Positions 9,706 through 22,395 of a stretch of DNA of 64,000 bases are shown here, one piece after another. The position numbers and the translations under genes are program-made. The DNA lies in the NCBI GenBank assembly GCA_023375675.1, contig JALQBC010000035.1:1-64000 (forward strand), written 5' to 3'. Below the pieces are notes generated by a model. That model was given only the letters and a program-made list of their open reading frames with translations, was not told the origin of the DNA and ran no database searches. Each line of letters begins with the position of its first letter. Within the stretch, counting starts at the first letter, position 1. Origin of the DNA: Cytospora piceicola. Taxonomy: Eukaryota; Ascomycota; Sordariomycetes; Diaporthales; Cytosporaceae.

Positions 9706-10747
9706 ATTACCTCCGGAAGAAAAAATCTTTATCTATAAGAATATAGGTATTATAGTTATAATTAGATTAATAGTAAGTTTATAATATAAAGGTAGTTATA
9801 TTTATAAAATAAAGAAAAAAACCGTTATTAATCTATAAAAGAGGTATTATATTTAAGTAACGATAGTATTTAAATTATAATACGACGAAATAACCGACGG
9901 AAGCTTAGGTAAACTATAGTAGTATATATAATAAAAAGAAATAAAAGCTTATAAAAATATAGGGTATAATTAGAAAAAGAGTACGGTTAACTATAAAAAA
10001 AGAAGGCGAAAGTAGTTTTTATCTTTAAGTACTTACTTTACAGTATTAGTAAACCTACGTATACTACCGATATTACTAAACGAATAGAAAAAGAAAAGTA
10101 ACGACAGTTTTTATTTTTAAGCATTTACTATATAACGTCGGTTTATTTACGTATACTATCGATACTACGAAAACGGCTATAAACTAACAAACGTAAAATA
10201 ACGAATATAAAGATAACTATAAAGTAACGATTAAACGATAACCTAATAAAACGTATTTGTAATAAACTTAGTAGAGTTTTAACTCTTTTTTAGCTAAAAG
10301 GGATAACAGACCGAATAACGCCTTTACGTCCTTATTAAAAACGTTCTTAGTTAGCGTCGCGACTTTATTAAACGTTAAGGCTATAGCTTTAATTATATTA
10401 TAGGCCTTAAGGTAAGAATTTATATTATATAAACGGCGTTTAAACGTTTCGATAGACGTATAACCGAGGTTACTAGTATAAAGACGTTTCTATTCGAAGC
10501 GAGTACCTGCTTAGTTAATATCGCTGCCCTTTTAAAACTTAGTTTTAACGAAACCGAAGTCTATTCGGTAATAAAATAAGTACTTAAGTATAAAGATAAC
10601 GCTAAAGTATTATATATACGACTTTTTATCGAGTTTTTAAATATAACAGATAAAGTTTACTACTTATACGACGGTACCGTATAGTATTATAATACTAATA
10701 CTAGTTATATTAAATAGCAGAATAATACAGAGCTTTTAACTGTTTAT

Positions 10748-11022
10748 TTAAACGTAAGCGTTAGTCTCGGGCTTATAGCCTGCTTCGATAGCGCGTATAA
10801 TAAGCGTAGTAGTATTAAACTCGATAAACGCTTTAAGCTTATTATTTTTATATATATCGTCGATAACGGCGATAAGGTATATCGAGCGTTCGCGTTTTAT
10901 AAAAAGCGAATCTACCTTAAACTTATCCGATTTATAAACCGTAATAAGTAAACCGTTATCGGTAACGTAACGCTTTTTACTTATAGAAGAGCTTTTAATA
11001 AAGTTAAACTAAAGGCTATATA
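10748..11022 (-). pseudogene. Open stretch of ~91 codons downstream of pol, family unknown
   Basis: Inside the 2.8 kb between pol and the 3' LTR, one minus-strand frame has no stop for about 91 codons, although the surrounding frames have one about every 14. It is rich in charged residues (YVTDNGLLITVYKSDKFKV, ERSIYLIAVIDDIYK) and can be followed upstream across two probable Gln-to-stop changes to about 11140. It may be a third ORF of the element or a captured gene. A plus-strand frame over 10.6-12.0 kb also reads smoothly, so the strand is not settled. Confidence 0.35.
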
Positions 11023-12549
11023 CTAGTTTTTCTTTAATATCGTCTTTTATAAGAATAGAAACGGTAGATAAGCTTTTTCGGTCCGATAACTATAAGTTTT
11101 ATAATAAGCGTTTAAAAGTTAGCTACGCTTTAAGCTTTTTAAAAACGTTTATAATAAGCTTAGCGTAAGTAATAATATCGAATATAAAGGTATAGTATTT
11201 TTTTTCTGTTTTTTATTATTCTTTTATAGTAGTAAGACCGGTATTTATAAGCTTAATACTTAAGAACTATAAACTTATAATAGTATACTATATCGTAACT
11301 AAGTCTGTTTTATTAATAGTAAGGTTACTTATACTTTAAGCGAATTAGCCTTTTTTATTATAGCAGATATATTTATTACGTTTATAAGATAAGGTAAACG
11401 GAAGCGTAAGAGGACTATAAGCGAATAGGTTTAAACCTTTTTAAGCCGATATTATAAAAGAATCTAATAAATATATTAAGTTAGTTTCTTTATATCCGTT
11501 TATAGGTAAATCTATTATTTAACTTATACGGCTATTTTATATATTAAAATAAAGCTTTTACCTATAGTATAATATACTATTATAGTTAACTTATATAAGG
11601 ATAAAATATTAACTAAAGTATTATTAAGCCTTATAATAGGTAATTTTACGGCTAATCGGGTATATTAAAAGCTTTAAAGGCAGTATATATATATTAAACT
11701 TTACTTTTCGGTTAATAAAGTTAATATATCTTTTATCGATTACTTTTTATCGAAAACGTATCTGCTCGGCTATATAGCAATATAAATAAGTATTAAATCG
11801 GGTATTAATAACGGACGTTTTAGTAGATACCGCCGATTCTCTTTTATATAAGTAAAGCCTTTATTTATATTCGTTAAAGTTTAATATATTCCGACGTAAG
11901 GCCTTATAGACCTTTATCGAGTATTCCTTTATATAGCTTTTTTATAGGTATAGACAACCGAGGTTATAAAGGGTAAGGTATAATACTAGGTAAAACTCTA
12001 GTATTTTAAAACACTTATAAGATATTCGGCCGCTAATATTTTATATAGGTTTTTTAGTTTAATATACGTATTTAACGGTAAATATAAAACGAGTTCGATA
12101 TAATAGTTTTAAATTATATAAAATAGCGAGTAAACGGTAACTTTAAGGTAAGTTTTTAAGTAAAATACTTCGTATAATAGTTAAGCTAACGATATAGTAT
12201 TTTAAAGGTAAGCTTTAATAAAAAGAATAAAATAAAGAAAAGTAGTAAATAATATAAAAAAAGAAGTTTAAGTTAATAGTCGGTTAATAAATAAGTCTTT
12301 TTTATTATCGTTTATTACTTAGTATTAACGTAAACGTATTTAACTCTTATTACCCGGTAACTTTTTATAAACGTCGAATATTACTTTTCGGCTTTAACGT
12401 CGGCGTTACCGGCCGATTTACCGGTTATCTATTAAGTAGTTTTCCTTTTAATTAAGGCTACGGTATTTAAGTAATTATTTCTCCGGGTTCCGGTTACTTT
12501 ATAAGTAGTTCTCTTTTTATTACTAATTAAACGTATAGCTTTTCTATCT

Positions 12550-15500
12550 TCTTTTATCTTATTTCGAATTCTTAAATTATTTTATCGGTATTTAAAGTAT
12601 TTTATAGTATCTATATATTAAAATAGCTAAAGTAATCGGTTTATTTTATAAGATACTCGATATACGGCTACTTACGACTATACTTCCGCTTACGTTTAGC
12701 TATAATACGTTATAACTTATAATGTTTAAAGGCTTTACTATACCTTTACGTCTTATTATTATTTACTTTTATAAGCTTTATAGTTAATAGATCTCGCTTA
12801 TATAGGTTAAACTATAACGGCTTACTTAAAGATAAATAAATTATAAATAATACTAAGTAAATGTTTATATACAGAGCTATTTTAAGCTTATATACTAGTT
12901 TACCTACCTTATATACGATTTAAAACGGTCTTATACGCTATTAAGAATACTTTTAAGCTAGATTCCTAGATAACGTATAGCTATAATAAAGTTCGATAAA
13001 AACCTAGTTACTTAAAGTAAACTTATACTAACGATACTTTTTATTATACTATAGTTTTATAGCTATTTAAGCCTTGGCGATTATAAGTTACGCTTCCTTT
13101 TAAAATATATCTCGGGCTAACGTTAAAATACTTTCTTTTAACTAGCTTATTCCGGTAAGATTAAATCTGTATAAAAGCTAGTTAGCAGAGTATTTTATAG
13201 CCTTATTATAGGCGTTATTTAAATTAAACTATAATATTAAGATAATATCGGTTTATTCGATTTTAAGATATATTATAACGAATATCCGGATAGCTAATTC
13301 TACTGTTTTATTCTTACCTTCGGATTAACTGTCGGTTTATAGATATTAGGTAGTTAAATAAGCTAGCTTAGTATTTAAACCGGACTATAAGCTTTATTAA
13401 AAGTCCGAAAAGAACTTAAAGTCTTTATTAAAGATAATACGTTATAAAATACCTTAGTTATATAGATATAATATACGTAATAGTATATATACTTAATCTA
13501 CGGCTATATATACGGTATTACTAAAGATAATAATAGTTACTTTATTATACTTATCTATAACCGAGAGAAAAGCGTCGAAAAAAGGTATTTTAAAGATTAC
13601 TTATAAAGTATTAATAGTTAGAACGTCGGGCAGAGCCGTTATAAAGTCTATAGTAATAGTATAAAACGGGACTAGTAGTAAGAGAATAAGCTATATTTCG
13701 TTTAGTAGCTACTAATTTTTACTACGATTTACTACGTAAACCGAATAATTCTTAATATATTCGAAGACCTTTTAATAATAATTCTTAATTATAAACCGGT
13801 CGGTAAAATTATATTAAACTCTATCTTTACTAAAATAATACTTAACGTTATAAGCTTTAACGATAAGATTTATAGTTACTTTTACCGGGATATAAAAACG
13901 TCGTTTATTTAATAACTCTGCGAAATATAGGAGTTTATCTGTATTTAACTCGAACGGTACGTTTACTTTTATTTAATTACTTTATAGTTATTAAATAATA
14001 TTAGTTTAACTAATATATTCTTAATATCTTATAATAATATAATCTTTAAACGTTTAGTCGATAAAAATCTCGGATATACTATATAAAGTAGTATCTTTTT
14101 ATAATTTACCGAGTATACCTTTATTTTTTATAAGCGGCTAACTCGTCGGTAGCTTAAAGATAGTATCTGCTAATACGTTAGTTATCTTTAAAATATAATA
14201 AACGTTTAAACTATACTAGCTTAAGTACTTTAACGTAAGAATAAGCTTTATATTTATTTTAGTTTTATCTACTATATCGAAAAACGTTTACTTAACGATA
14301 TTAACAGTAGTAGTATAGTTTATAAGGATATATATAAGTTATTTATAGTTTAAATTAATAATTATATTAAGTTTATAAACTAGCTATATTAAATAAGTAA
14401 CCTCGAGTTTAGTTAGTTAGTATTTATATTTAGCCGTGTTAATAGTCTTATTTAAATACTATAGTAAACGGATTTAAATATAAGGTATAGGTAACTTCCG
14501 GTCTTATTTAAAATTATCGTTTAATTAAAAGACGATACTTAAAAATCTAACTTCTTTTAAGGTATTTAACTAAATAAATAATAACTTATTTAAGTTTTAA
14601 TAAAATAAGGCGTTTTTACTTATTAAGGCAGACTTAAGATTATTAAAGAAGTATACTTCCTTATAGGTAGGCTTAAAAGAGGTTTAACGAGTATAGTTTT
14701 TCCGGGCATTATCTTTTAAAAGCTTTTTATTTTTTCGTTCTTTAATAAGTATTTAAGTCTTTCGTCTTTATAACGGATCGATACGTTTAGTATACTATAG
14801 TACGAGATAGTAAAGATAACCGGTAAGGTTAATAAACTTCTTAAGTTACTATAACGTAGTAAAGAACTATAACTAAGTAATAGTCTTTACCCGGTTTAAG
14901 GTATTATATATATTTAGTCTGTTAATCTTAAATCTGAGTAATTTTATTAAAGGATATCCGATAAAGGATTTCTTAGCTAATAAAGATATATAACGTTCTA
15001 TAAATAATATAAACAGCTGTTTTAAATACTTTATATACTTTTCAGTAATATTAAAAAAGATAATAATATTATCGATAAACGTTATAGTAAAGTGCTTAAA
15101 CGGCCGGAGTATATAGTTTATATATCGTTAAATATACGCCGGTAAGTTACGGAATTCTATAAATATAACTTTTAGCTGTTTTTAACCGCGGTAACTAACT
15201 AAAGTAAACCGTTTACGATATAACGAGTATACTTAAAATTAATAAAAGAATAAGCTTATATCGATAATAGTAAAAAAGGACTTACTATAGATATTCTTAA
15301 AAACGTTTAATTAAAAAGGTAGCGGATACATATTAAGAATAGTTACTTTATTAAAGGTATAGAAGTCTATAACTATACGTCTTTTACGCTTACCTTCTAC
15401 TGTTTTTTATACTATAAAAACAGGTAAGCCGAATAAAGTAAACTAAATAACTTACTCGGTATAACCTTATTTATAAAAACCGTCTATTATACTGTTAATA

Positions 15501-15900
15501 ATTTTTTAGTCTTTTTTATTAAAATAGTACGGTCGTTATAATATCTTCTGATTTTATTAGCCTTCGATTAAAAAAACTTATATCTGCTTATCTTTAAGTA
15601 TTTAAATATTTAAAATATCTTTAAATATATATACAAACTTGCGTATAAAACGGTCTACCTTTAATATAAACTTAAGCGAATACCGGTATATATATACGTC
15701 GTTTAACAGCTTTATTTCGGGTAGGTTTTTAATATAAGTAATACTAAGTTTTTTATTTAAGCAAAGATATTTATATATCTTTACGTCCGTCTTATTTAAA
15801 AGCGGCTTATTTAAGATAAATTCTTTAATACTAGCAGATTATTCGATACTATCTAAAGCGTTTAATATACTAATAAAGTTAAACTTAAAAGATAAGTTAA
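12550..15900 (-). pseudogene. Decayed pol polyprotein: RT, RNase H, integrase, chromodomain
   Basis: Read in the minus strand. Reverse transcriptase: an IVID motif of the palm domain near 15361-15375 and the catalytic box as FIDN near 15068-15079, where the second Asp of YIDD has become Asn (G to A). The RT-RNase H connection follows near 14640-14780. The integrase zinc-binding domain appears near 13690-13770 with its Cys changed to Tyr (NYSVYVVNRSK), and the core near 13640-13655 (TITIDFITALPD) with the second Asp block as NKDFKF near 13400. A GPF/HPV-type integrase C-terminus lies near 12850-12970 and a chromodomain-like EYLIK near 12655, which places the element among chromoviruses. Stops stand at former Gln, Trp and Arg codons throughout, so it cannot be active. 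Confidence 0.88.
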
Positions 15901-18900
15901 TAATTACGTCTTATATAAATAGCTCGGAATAATAAAAAGGTAATTAATTATAATTTAATAAGATTTAAATAATACTTTCTTATCCTATACGTTTTATATA
16001 TTTTTCAGAGATAAGTTCGAGTATACTTAAATAAATGTTTTTACTAATTTTTAAAAGAAAAGACGATTAATTTATAGCTATTACGTTATAAAAGTTTTAA
16101 CTAATTAAGGTATTTACTTAACCTTTTTACTTTAGCTTAAATAAAAAAGATTTAGTTTTCCTATAGGTAGTTTAATAATAGGTACGATACAGTTTAATCG
16201 TAGTAGAATTACAGCGGCGGAGGCGGCTTTTACTTTATAAGTATATAAGGCGGTTTTAACGAAAACCGATATCTTTACTTATATACCGTTAAAGTAATTA
16301 AATAATACGTTAGCTACCGAGTTAAAGATATCTACCTAATATAGTACTATAAATTCTTATCTTATTAGTAGTTTTACGTTTAAACGTTTAAGTACCTACG
16401 TTCCTATCTTTACCGATAAGATAATAAGCGAACCGTTTAAAATAGCTTAGTAAAAGATATTAAACTCGGCTTAACTAAAGATATTTATTTTACCTATTTT
16501 TCGAAAATTAGCTTAAGCTTTTTAGTTTACCTTAATATTAAGTATTAGGTTTAGTATTGCTTAAGAGATCGTATATCTAAAAGCCCCGGTATTATAGTAA
16601 GTATTAAAAGTATAACCGGTTAAGGAACCGCGCGCCTCGGTATAAGCGTACGTATAACTATAACCTTTATAAAACGATACTTAAAGCGGTATATTAAAGT
16701 TTAAAACAGGACTTTCTTATTCTATCGTATTAAAGTACGTTTTAACGTTACTATAATAACAATAGTGCTTAAAAAAACGTAGTTTAAATAAAGAAACGTA
16801 ACTATAATCGATATAATAAAGATCGTTCGGATAAAACGGATATCTTTTATAGTAAACACTATCGTTTAATAGTTTCGAAGTAGATAGTTTTATATTAAAG
16901 TTATATATATCGACGTTTTCGACTATTATATATCTGTTATTCGAAGGTCTTTTTTCGTCGGTAAGTTAGTCGTTTTTTAAGCTTATCTGTTTACTAATAT
17001 TATCCGGTAATTCGTTTATTATAATAAGCGTTATTTCTTCGTTAACTAGATAAAAGCTGTTTTATATTAACTCCTTTTTACAGGCGGTATTATATTAAAA
17101 GGTACTATTATTTACGTTAAAGAGTTAAACGTTTTTTATTATTACGTTACTTTTACTATTCGGATAAACGAAACGTCGGAAGATCTTAAGCTAATTATAA
17201 CGCTTTTATAGGTAACGTTATTTAAAAAAACCTTAGTTTATAGTATTAGTGAGTAGTTATAACGTTAGCTTAAGTAGTAGCAGGTTACAAGTAGCTTACT
17301 ATTAGTCTTAAATAGCTTTTTATATTTCGATTAGCTATCTTTACTATTTAAGTAATAACTTTTAATAATCGCTTAAACTAAGCTATAAAGGCTATTTTAG
17401 TGTTTAAGCTTAAAATAAGGCTTATTTAAACCGCTAAAAGTTAAGACAGTTAAACGACGGAATTAGTTATTAAAAACCGGCCCTTTATAGCCGGGAACGA
17501 ATAAGCTAAAGCTAATATCGTAATAGCTCGGGTCGACGTTTATTTATAACAAACTATCGTAGTCTTATATAAATAAACGCGGCCTTTTTTTTTTTAAGTA
17601 TATACTAAGTTTTTTACTTAGCTTTAAGCTTACGTTCGAAGTCTCGGGAGTTAATATTATACTCGAAGCGATTAAAATAATAAGCGACTATCTATTTATC
17701 GATATAGTCTTATATATTCCGAGCGATAAAACTATCTAGCTATTCGGCTAAAATAGTAAAATAACAGATACGTTATATAGAGTTTAGAATATTCTTATTA
17801 TTTCGAGTATTACGTCGTATATATCGAAAGCTGTTTAAAATTCTGTCGGCTATATTATAAGGTATACTAAAGTCTATAATAAAGTACTCCTTTTACTTTA
17901 TTTATACGTTAAAGTAAATAGTTAAGTTAAATCTTTCTTTATTTAATAAAGTATTTTAAAACTATAAATAAGCAGATCCGGTAAAATAAATAAAGAGATT
18001 TTAATATAAGGTCTATTATCGAGTTTCGATATTAGCGATATATATATAATAACGCTAAATAAACGTTAGTAGGTTTTTTTATACCGTTACTTTATTATTT
18101 ACGTAAAATACTTTTATAAGTTCTTCGGTATTATTTTAACTAGTATATAGTTTAAATCTTCTAAAAGTGTTTTCTTTAAACTTATAGATAAATAATAAGT
18201 CTATAAGTAGTTAAGGAACGCTAATCGATAGTTTACGCTTATAGTTATATATATCTCGGCCTTTATTTCTATTAAAATAACGACTAAATAGGCTTTCGCT
18301 TTAGTCGCGATAATAAATAAAGTTATTATTATTTAAACTATTATTAAAGTTATCGCCGAGGTTTTTACTATTACCGGCTATATAATATATATAGTTTTTA
18401 ATAGGTTATATATTACTTCTTCAGGCGGCGTAACTATATTAATAAGAATTCTTAAGGCGAACCGCCGGTTTATAAGTAATATAATAGAAATTAAAAGGAT
18501 TACTTAGTAGTATATAAAACAACGGTACTTATAGACTTATCTCTTACTTACGTAATCGAAATACCTCGGTGTTTCTTAATATAGAGATTATAACGTTAAT
18601 ATAACGTTCTTTTTTAAAACTACTTAGTAGGTTCGTTTATACTAAGATAATTTCCGATCGGTTAAGTATATTAGTTTAAACGGCTTATAAAATTAAATTC
18701 TTTTTTTATAGTAGTATTATAAAAATAATTCAAAATAATATAATATACAGACAGATAGTTTCGGTTATTAATTTAAATAAAGGTAGAACTTTTAAATTAC
18801 TACGTTATATACTTTCTGTTGTTTTTAATCGTCGTTCGGGGTTTTAAATAGCCTTTTTATCTTCTCTGTCTGTTTTAACTATTGTTTTTTAGCTTTTTAA

Positions 18901-19832
18901 CACTTCGGGTTCTCTTATTACGTAAACTACCGGTTCGATTAAAATATAGGTAAAAGGTTAGTATTTTAGTAAAAACAAAATTTTTAAGGCGTTATAGATA
19001 ATTACCTTTTATTTACATTCTGTTTAACCTAAACCGAGTATTGTTTCGAGAAATAGCCTTTATACTTTATAAAACAGGCCTTCGAACTTAAGTTTCTATA
19101 AAGACTAATAAATCGGTTTATATTCTTTTAAGTTATAAGTATAGCTTAACCGCTATAGGTTATAAAAGTACCGGAATTTATAATAAAACTCAATATTCTT
19201 ACCGGACTAACTATAAATAACGATAAAGAAATAAACGTCGTCGAGCGCTTATAACTAACGACTAAAGTAATATATTTTATAGATATATTCTATAAGGCGT
19301 TCTTAAGTACGGTAAAGTTAGTCGTTTTTATCTTAATTATTATAGTAATACTTAAAGTAAAAGGTATAAAGCTACTATTAGTTAATATAGCTAATTAAGT
19401 ACTTTAAAAAAGTAAAATCGTAGTTTATAATATAAGGTCGGTATTAGGTAAGGTATTCGGTAATAGCTACTTTAATATAACGTAAAAGCTAAATATCTTT
19501 AATAACTGTATAGTTTTAAGGTGTTACTAAAAATATATCTAAGAAACGTACGTCGAATACGTTATTTAAACCTAATATAGCTATAATACGGAATTCCTAT
19601 AGTAAATAACTAATAAGTTATAATAAATAAGTAATAATATTAGCTAAGTAAATAAAATAACGCTTTTACGCTTTTCGATCTTTTAAGATCTAGAGATTAA
19701 AACTAATTACCTACTAGCTACTATAATAATAGTAACTCGATAACTATCGTAGTATAGTCCGATAAACTTAATTTATAGTATTAAAAGGCTAGGCGATATA
19801 TAACAGAACGTATTTAAGTTATAGCTACTATT

Positions 19833-20071
19833 TAATAGTAACGGTACGGTATAGTAATATATAATAAAGATAAATTCTCTTTTTTCTTTCTTTATATAAC
19901 CGAGTACTTTTATAAACTATATATAGACTTACGAACCTATTATAAACTTACCTTAAGTTTACTATATAATTACCGTACGTTTAACCGTCCGAATTACCGG
20001 TAAATATACGGTGAATTCGTAGGTACGTTCACGGGTAGGTTCGCTATAAACCTACCGGTAGGTATATAACA
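19833..20071 (-). repeat. LTR (5' LTR in element orientation)
   Basis: Same length and order as the left copy, ending GGTAGGTATATAACA. It keeps many C and G positions that the left copy has lost. Immediately inside it, the minus strand would hold the primer-binding site; I could not match that to a particular tRNA because of mutation. Confidence 0.9.
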
Positions 20072-20172
20072 ATGTATATATTAGTTTAAGCTTAAAGTCT
20101 TTTATAAGTAGCTTTATTATAAGCCTTATTATAGGTTTTAAAGTAACTATAAAACTTTTAGTAACTTAGAGA

Positions 20173-20316
20173 ATTAATGTAACAGAACGGCGTGGGACCG
20201 GGGGTCACCTGATCTGGCGCCTGCGCACAGACCAGGCAACCCACCTGGCCTCACCGTTACCTTTAGATTTAAACCTTCGAAGGAGGATGCTATGCTTAGC
20301 TTCCTTCCTTCTGTTT
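20173..20316 (-). repeat. Right copy of the inverted repeat pair (largely unmutated)
   Basis: Reverse complement of 9035-9180 but with normal base composition (for example GATCTGGCGCCTGCGCACAG). It marks the right boundary of the AT-rich island: sequence left of it is strongly AT-rich, sequence right of it is not. Confidence 0.85.
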
Positions 20317-20509
20317 ACCCTAGACGTGCGAAATGTCCAAAAGGAAACTTACTTGCGATTTTGTTGCTATCTGCATGAGCAGAGGAGGATACGAGAACGC
20401 CACATCCAGAGGAAGACTTCATGCAATGCTTTTGGCTGCTATTCAAAACTGCTGAAAATAGGATCGAAGCTGTATTGTAAGGTTCAGAATTTCAACGTAT
20501 TACTAGTTA

Positions 20510-20925
20510 GTGCCATGTGCAAATGAAGCCTCGTGCCTAAGCTACACCCTGGAGCTTAATGCTCTGCCGACAGCCATCTCTTTGAGCACCGTGGCGACGG
20601 CACAGCCCCAAACACCTGGGAAGCCGGTGACCACCAGCAGGCAGTGTGTATACTGTCAAAGATGGTATCTATCAAAAAACAACTTCGGGAATAGTTGTCG
20701 TCGTCACACAGGCATGTCCATGTCCACCACATCACAAGCATTTTCCGAATGATCGCTAACATGTTTGCGGACACAGGACAGCCTCATAACATAAACGATA
20801 AGATTTTCGCCCAGCTACGTGTTACCCACGACGGCCCCATGGCGTGGAGCTGCTGCCGTCGCAGACTCTTGCCTTACGGGCGCAACCATAACGGTTGTTG
20901 CCCTTGCGCTCATAAGCACGGTTGA
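20510..20925 (+). CDS. CHORD-like Cys/His domain protein, paralogue A, probably 5'-truncated
   Basis: Coding parts 20510-20711 and 20777-20925. The join at 20712-20776 is phase 1 with a good branch point (GCTAACATG) and ACACAG acceptor but a GC donor (GCATGT), giving one open frame to a TGA at 20923-20925. The product ends with C-x2-C, then 13 residues, C-R-R-H-x-G, then W-S-C-C and G-C-x4-H, the order of zinc ligands in CHORD domains (CHP1/RAR1 family). The intron position, directly after the H-x-G, is the same as in the paralogue at 22396-24248. No in-frame ATG exists (the frame opens with GTG after a TAG), and the inverted repeat ends only 190 bp upstream, so the 5' part was probably lost to the transposon insertion. 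Confidence 0.5.
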
Positions 20926-22395
20926 CTTGACGGACCATTTGTGGGCTTACGGCACTGCTAACGCCTGCAAGATCGATTTTGAATGAGTGTACTAGTATGT
21001 ATGGCCGGAATCATGTTGTGCTGGTTGAGTGTCGACGATCAACCGACAGTCGATCTTTGCACCGACGGGAATTAAGCCTGTGGGAAATGAGGGACGCCCT
21101 CGCTTCGTTGCCCTGAGGAGCAATGTATCTATGTAAGATGGGCCATTCGTCCTGGTGGGGTAATTAATATGTTGAACTGATTGAGCATCCACAGACTCAG
21201 AGCCATTGTGGTGGCTGGCACATGGTTGAGCTAGTTTAGGTTGAAAAGCTGTACTTAATGCAACAATTGCTGGATTGTGTTTGAGTCTACTACAGAGTGA
21301 TAAAGTGCCTCTGAAGGCCATTGATATTCCCATCTCGACCTTCTCGTCCTTGACCTCTACACGCTGCTACTCCAGGACAGAAAGTCAAGTGAATTGGACG
21401 GACGAATTCCAGCATTGCGTGCGAGCATCGGAACGCGGCATTGTCGAGAATCCGTACAAGGGTCCAAGTTTGCCTACTGCAGACCTGAATGTCACCATGT
21501 CCGAGTTCTTGCATGATGTGGTAGGTCTTATGCAGGAGACGAGGAGACGCAAAGCAAACGTTGACTTGGGGTGGTGATCAGTTGTATCGATGAATCTCGC
21601 GACGCAACTAGCCGCAAGCACACAAACGGATCCGTTTCAGAACGTGTCAAGCAGTCAAATCAAACTGGTGTTCTTCCTCTCTGACTGTCATGGTAATGGA
21701 CAACTCGTGAGGTGATTTTGGCGGGGCATTGCTGAAAGGTTATATGACCAAGCGATAACCATCACCGTCATTTGCTTCTTCGAGAACCCCGGCATTTCGT
21801 CTTCATCTGGGAACTGAGAAATTTTCCAACGCATCACTACTTCTCTCTTTGTTTCTTCCTTCCGCAGGTGCCTTATCATACAATCTCGGCTATGCTGCTT
21901 TCAGGGGACTCCAGTTGGTTGAAAAAGTAAACGTGCCCTCGAGTATCACTCCCGAACTCAACATTCGAAGCAAGAGCATGTGTTTTGCCACTTGCGTTTC
22001 TTCCCTTCCGTAACGGCAAGATCCCCTTTCACCCTCGGCGTGGGACTTTCGAGCCAGTACTTAACCAGACACGACCGCCGTTCATTTTCCGTGACTTCAT
22101 AACCGTGAAACACATCGCCTGGCATATGCGGTCGACTGTGGTCAGCGCACCTTTCTCCAACGCCACTGTCGCGGTCAAGTTTCGGCGCCTTTATTCTTTG
22201 CTCATTCGGTCGGCCTGTTTTCCAACACGATCTCTTCTTCCTGGAGTGCGATTCCCAGCTTCGACTTTTCCAGAGCCTAAGTACCTACTTAAGTAGGCAA
22301 CTGAATCGTCTTTTAGGGCTTAGCAATACATCGCAGGCCTTACATCTCAACTTTCCCCTCCTTTACGTCGTCCACAACCAAGACACCGAGCCACC
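20926..22395. other. Intergenic region, one weak possible exon
   Basis: A plus-strand frame at 21275-21577 contains a plausible 70-residue stretch (ending LMQETRRRKANVDLGW) but no recognisable domain, no convincing introns and no family; I do not call it a gene. The last 400 bp are probably the promoter and 5' leader of the next gene and include the palindrome TACCTACTTAAGTAGG at 22282. Confidence 0.4.

Larger units (their letters stand above)
9467..20071 (-). mobile_element. RIP-inactivated Ty3/gypsy chromovirus LTR retrotransposon
   Basis: A 10.6 kb element with 239 bp direct repeats at its ends (9467-9705 and 19833-20071). The flanks ATATA at 9462-9466 and ATGTA at 20072-20076 fit a 5 bp target duplication with one G-to-A change. 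The minus strand carries the remains of pol in the Ty3/gypsy order reverse transcriptase, RNase H, integrase, chromodomain. Every frame is riddled with TAA/TAG at former Gln, Trp and Arg codons, and TpA is in great excess, as RIP produces. The stretch between the pol end (about 12.5 kb) and the left LTR is an unusually long 2.8 kb. The region from about 16 to 19.8 kb should hold gag and protease, but I could not recognise them. Confidence 0.93.

Noticed and set aside
9467..20071. Ty1/copia or non-LTR element
   Set aside because: RT before integrase and the chromodomain-like end fit Ty3/gypsy; long direct repeats exclude a LINE.
21985..22296. 103-codon frame before paralogue B
   Set aside because: Low-complexity, Pro/Phe-rich leader-like text with no domain; probably 5' untranslated sequence.
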